Source: Eremophila alpestris peregrina | Lineage: Eukaryota > Chordata > Aves > Passeriformes > Alaudidae | Reading direction: 5' to 3' | DNA length: 64,000 bases | Assembly: GCA_009792885.1 (NCBI GenBank) | Contig: WMCF01000025.1 | Location: 12,330,327 to 12,394,326, forward strand | Shown: positions 59,101-64,000 of the stretch, piece after piece | Position numbering within the stretch: position 1 is the first letter of the stretch | How the letters are laid out: every line of letters begins with the position of its first letter | Translations under genes and position numbers: made by a program | The notes under the pieces: generated by a model | The model's input: only the letters and a program-made list of their open reading frames with translations | Databases searched by the model: none | What the model was told of the DNA's origin: nothing

Positions 59101-62100
59101 AGCAGAGTGTGGGGCTCGGCACAGGCTTGGTTCATGCACACAGCTTATGTTCTCATGCATGAATTGTTTCTTTAACACACCCACTGCTTCAGTCAGTTTC
59201 AGTCAACAGGAAAGGAAAGCAACTAAGAGAGCAAGAGAGCCATAAAATCTGAATGAAGCCCCAGGAAAGCAAAGCAATCCACAGCTGTAATTGTCAGCTG
59301 TTCTCTCATTCTGGAAGGGATCTTAATGTTTTCTTAACCTACTTTGAAAGATCAGGCGTTGCAACTCTAGAAACAGGAGAATTGCTATCACAGAGCATGA
59401 TATTGCGTTAACTGTCCTCCATTCACTACTTGTAAGTGATTTACTGTGGCTGTAGTTAGTTAATAAATTTTTTATTAATCTGACCTGTTTCCACCTAAAT
59501 CTGGAAAACTTTCATGCCTAAAAGTTTACAAATGGCTTATCCCATTGTCTATTATTTTATTTGCTTTTATGTTGCTATTTTTAAAAGAAAATGCTGTGAG
59601 TGAGAGTACAAATAAAGTAAATTTCCAAAGTATGACATCACAGTATAGTAAATTCCTTTTCCAGTCATGTCTCCTTAGTGATGAGGTAGAGAGCTCAGAA
59701 TCATTATTGAATAGAAGCATATCTATAAATGAATTGATGTATCATAAATAGTAAAAACTTATAGAAAGATCATGTTTAAAGTTCAGACTTAATTTTTCAT
59801 AAACATATTTAGGCTTTCTCATGTGCAAGATTTTCATGTTATGACTTGAAAAAGTAAATTAGGATCTAAGTACCACATGTCTTCTGAAAACCCATTTATA
59901 GCAGAAATGGAATATTCCTCAGAAGCTGTGCTTCTTACTTCCTATTAAATATATGTGTTAAGAAAGATGTCCTAATGCTGTTATCTGTGAGCCTCACAAA
60001 GTTGCTCTGAGTTAACTGGCAATATTCTTCCCTTTTAAGTTCTGTGAAGAACAAGGTTTGACATAAAACACCACACAGCATGTGTTGTCAAACTGAGCTT
60101 TCTCAGGCAATTATTTTCTGAAACTAACAGGTTGAGTGTTGAGGATTGCTCTAATGATGCTCACTGCTGTCAAGAAGTACAATAATAAATTTCCAAATGT
60201 TGCATTTCGATTAGAAGTTACAGTTAAAGATCCCCAAGATCTAATCCATCACACCTTTCTGCATGATTTTGCTTCATTCTTATTTTTGGGTTTCTCCAAT
60301 GAGGAGTTCTGCCATTCAAAACCAGGTAGAAGCAGTAGGTGAAATTCAAAATTCACTTTCAAATTAATAAAATATTTTTGTACCTTAGTATTACAAAAAC
60401 TCAGCATAAACAGAACTAAAAAGTGGTGTAATATTTGATAGTCAAAATTTGACCAAATATTTCCCTTTTTTCCCCCCATTCCGGGTAACACTTCTACCTC
60501 CCAGATACCTTATGGTATTAAGTTTTTCAAATTTTGTTTAAGAACATTTTAGAATAGAGGTCATTCTATCATTCAAAATTCTTTACAAATAACCTATTTT
60601 TAATATTAGTCATTTCAGGTGATAGAATTGATTTTAGACAAATCTTTCTTTTGAAAAAGAGTAATAACCTGACGTATTTCATGGTGTGCTTTAACAAGGG
60701 CTAATATTTAGGTAAAAGAGAGGCTTTGTCTGCTCCTTTTTTGCATCTGCTTTTAAAAGTTCTGGTATGATAATAATATGATTAACAATAATAACTTGTT
60801 TCTTATTATATCAGGAGTCTCTTGCTGCTGTGCAATTACTCAAGAGCCCCACTTTCATGTTCTGTCCAGTTCCCATAAGAAAATTATTAAACCTTTGGTT
60901 GGTACTGAATCAGTTTTAATACCACAGATTTGAATACCAAATATAACCTATTGGGTCCTTAGAAGGGAAATAGTGTTACTGTCATTCTGGCTGTGAAACC
61001 AGAAATGTAAACAGAGAAAATGTCTGCATCTTGTGTCAAGGTATAAAACCAAAAACCTTGAATAATATAGATATACCTGCATTTTAAAAACAGACTAGAC
61101 AAACAGATAAAGAGTTTATGTACAATTTATCTATGGATTTTTTAATAGCTTTAACATTTTTCTTTATGATTGAGCTAGAACACCTAGAAGCAAGCACATT
61201 GGGAAAGCTGTCTGGAAGCATTGCAGAGAATAACAGTCCAAAATGTACTGCATTATTTCTTTTTCATTCTTTTGTGACTTGGGTTCTGCTATTTTCAGAG
61301 TTATCCATGTGTTAACAACAAGTACAGGAAGGTCATTAGTTTTACAGAATTACAAAGAAGCTGTTTTTAAATGATATTTTGTTTAATTAAAAAAATAGAT
61401 TTCCAAAATACATTGGAAGCTGACACAAGTCTGAAAGGTGCAGTTATTTAGAGAAGTGAGATATTCCTTCACTTTTCAGTTATTCACCCAAATACAGGCT
61501 GTCATTTCCTATGTAAGACACTAAAGTGCTTCCTTAAGGAAGGAGGGAAAATGTTGGAGAACCCACCAAGAAATGAGTGAAACAAGTTATCAAAACATTG
61601 CTTTAATAGAAGAGAAAATGAAAAGTCCTTCTAATGTTCACTCAACACAAGTTAAAAAAAATAGAAAATAATAAGGTGTGTGCTTCTTAATTGTCAATGT
61701 TTGGTTTGATAAATTTTTTCATACGTATCCAGGATTTTTTAATGAAAATTGTGTCTGACAAGTTCATGGTGGCAGTAACTAATGCTGACGGTATAAATAC
61801 GGCACAGTGCTGCAATAACAGAACCTCTTAAAGAGTACAATAACTCCCCTATTGTGTAATCCTTGATGTCTCTTTACCATCAAGAGCCATAGTTAGATAA
61901 GAAAGACCATTAATTCTAAACAGTTGCAACAGATATCTTTGCCCTGTCTTCAGCACTGTTATGAAGTGATATCTACAGTGAGAGCTACTGTATAATTTTA
62001 GAGAAGATATCAGATTAAAATAAAGATGATACTGTTAAGAATCTCTCTTTTATTAATGAAACATATTTTTGATGTAGCAGTGTAACCTCCCTTCAGATTA

Positions 62101-64000
62101 TTATTATCTTAAAAAAAACACAGAGACAGCCCTTGTAATTATAGAACTTGATGCCCAGAGGTATAAAGTGCAGATTTTGTATTTCTTTTGTGACTAAAAT
62201 TATTGATGTTATCAGGAATGGGTGTTTATAAGTTATAGAAGAGTAAATAATGCCTTAAGAGTTATAGGAAATGTCTTGAGATGGATTAGAGTATGGAAAA
62301 ATAAAGTTCTGTTTAAAGCATTCATTTCCTTCAAATAGATTTCTTCTCAGCAGAAAGGTGAATGCTGACATTAAAAAATACAAGGCTGCACTAATTTTTT
62401 ACAAAGCAGACATTAATGAATATATTTGATAGTGTACTTGAGGTCTATTAAAAAACATGCACATTCTTTAAGATATTGTGTGATTGTTGTGTACTCTTTG
62501 TACACAGATAATGTAGAAATGGGAAAAAGGAATTTCTTTTCTGTAGGGTGTACTCCCAGGAAAACAAATTTTAAATCACTTATATAAGTTATGAAAATTG
62601 CCTTAAAATCTTGAAAAATAATGTTGCAGATCAGTTGCCTGTATCAGTCTCATGGGATGTTGATTTTGGTGTGTCAGAACATCTTTTAACTAACAAGAAG
62701 TAATAAATCTAAGTTACTCAAGTGAATATATTTGAATTCTATAATCCTTATTCAATATCTTGATTTACCTGTTGAATATTATAGGCAAAGAAAGGATGCA
62801 GCAAACCCAGGTAAACCCTATTAAAATGCAAATGGCATGAATTTCTAGATAATGAAGTATGCATTAAGCTTGGAACACTAACAACCATAAAAGAAAAAAG
62901 TATATGGAATATTTTATGTGCCTCTACTTTGTGTTCAACTTAAATGACTGTATTGACATAATTATAGAGGTTTTATATTCTCTTTGCCACAAAATTAATT
63001 CAGAGTTTTAGACTCCCATTTTCTTATCTGCCCATTTGTTTTATTTTATGCTTATGCAAACAAAATATTTCTGATCAACATAAAGATTCTCAGATATCAG
63101 CAGCCACTTTTGGAGATTTTTGGAAATCCTGTAAAAAATTGTTTTCTTACAGGGTCAAATGCAAATAACTCCATTTGCACTATTCACATAGTTTGACTCT
63201 GTATTTGACTCACATTTCAAGTGATCACTGCTGTTACTTTGTTTTTAAAAAGAGAAGGCAGCTATTAGGACACTACAAAAGCATCATTTCCTCTCTGTCA
63301 GCTTTTCTGAATTTGGTTTTGATCCCTAGTTAATCTGAACTTTCCTACCTCTAGCCACTTCCTCAATAATGAGCTTGTTCTTTCCAAAGAGACTTCTCCT
63401 TTCATTTCAGTCCATTAGTAAAATGTCAGCCAATGCAAAATTTCTCCTTGTTAAGCTGGCAATTTGTTTTTTTAATGGAAGTATAAAGTTACTCTCAGGA
63501 CTGTGTATTTAGAAACCTGCAAAATTCTTTTCATACACCATTCATGATGTATGTTGCATGAATCACACCCAAAAGTGAATCAAGTAATCACAAATTTATT
63601 AAATTTAACTGTGAAGTATTTGCTAACAACAAAGTTAAAACCTTGTGTGTCCATTGCCAGTGAGGGCACCTTGTGAAATGCAAACTTGAAGGGCCAGTCA
63701 CAGGGGTCTGTCATGGGTATGTGAGAGTGAGATCAGGGAAAACACATTCTGATCATACAGGCTGTGGGATCATCTTGAGGCCCAGGAGGATCTGTCAACA
63801 AGAACAAAGGTGGGAGAGCAGCATGAGAATTTAGTTTAACAGATGCTTTTTTTTAACAAGCAGCGTGGGATCTAGCATTTGAGCTGACAATTATTTTAAA
63901 TTTTGTTGAATTACTTGTTGGCAGAGTCCTATATATCTCTAAGCAATCATATAAAAATAAAAAAACCAAAACCAAACCCCAAATAAACAAAAAACCAAAA
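53164..64000. other. Unassigned AT-rich DNA to the window end
   Basis: About 10.8 kb in which I recognise no gene, RNA gene or transposon. The longest frames (117 codons at 54295-54648; 104 at 58931-59245) have no domain, and the latter lies in a locally GC-richer stretch. An (AAACC)n-like tract closes the window at 63958-64000. It may be intron or intergenic; the sequence alone cannot say. Confidence 0.45.

Noticed and set aside
53164..64000. Host exons in the right-hand 10.8 kb
   Set aside because: No frame has recognisable protein similarity or convincing splice-bounded coding sequence.

Overview
This window looks like AT-rich, gene-poor vertebrate DNA, most likely from a bird and probably a songbird. 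The evidence is several truncated CR1 LINE copies (some still carrying reverse-transcriptase motifs or the 3' tail word ATTCTATGAT), many solo retroviral LTRs, no mammalian-type SINE families, and single-copy sequence in which no reading frame looks like a host exon. The species group is an inference; no host gene, tRNA or rRNA gene was recognised. Almost everything that can be named is retroelement-derived.

Layout. 1-17.4 kb: mostly unassigned AT-rich DNA with a CR1 fragment (1.5 kb), a solo LTR with a perfect 5-bp target-site duplication (TSD; 2757-3508), two further CR1 copies, one interrupted by a solo LTR (4238-4680), a 67-bp poly(A) run (7223-7289), a likely LTR relic (10.4-10.85 kb) and low-complexity tracts. 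17.4-22.3 kb: two related ERVL-like solo LTRs in the same orientation (17403-18686 and 20750-22243). 24.1-50.9 kb: a large imperfect inverted duplication. 50.9-64 kb: a CR1 fragment abutting the outer breakpoint, a probable LTR (about 52.18-53.16 kb) and then about 10.8 kb in which nothing was recognised.

The main structure is the inverted duplication. The left arm is 24086-32104, the spacer is 32105-35727 and the right arm is 35728-50886. The arms differ by about 3% in a stretch counted by hand (7 mismatches in about 228 bp), so this is not one sequence assembled twice. At the same internal site the right arm carries a broken class I (gammaretrovirus-like) provirus on the minus strand, 36215-44416. 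It has both LTRs, a primer-binding-site-like word, gag with matrix, proline-rich, capsid and zinc-knuckle parts, protease/RT/RNase H/integrase remnants, an env tail and a polypurine tract. The left arm has only a solo LTR (31104-31614). The start of that LTR resembles the provirus 5' LTR and its end resembles the 3' LTR, as expected from LTR-LTR recombination. A separate 524-bp LTR (25503-26026, TSD gatatc) sits in the left arm only; the right arm keeps the empty target site at 49482-49487. Two more solo LTRs interrupt the provirus integrase region, each with its own perfect TSD. Together these give an order of events: CR1 and provirus insertion, inverted duplication, then solo-LTR formation and a new LTR insertion in one arm.
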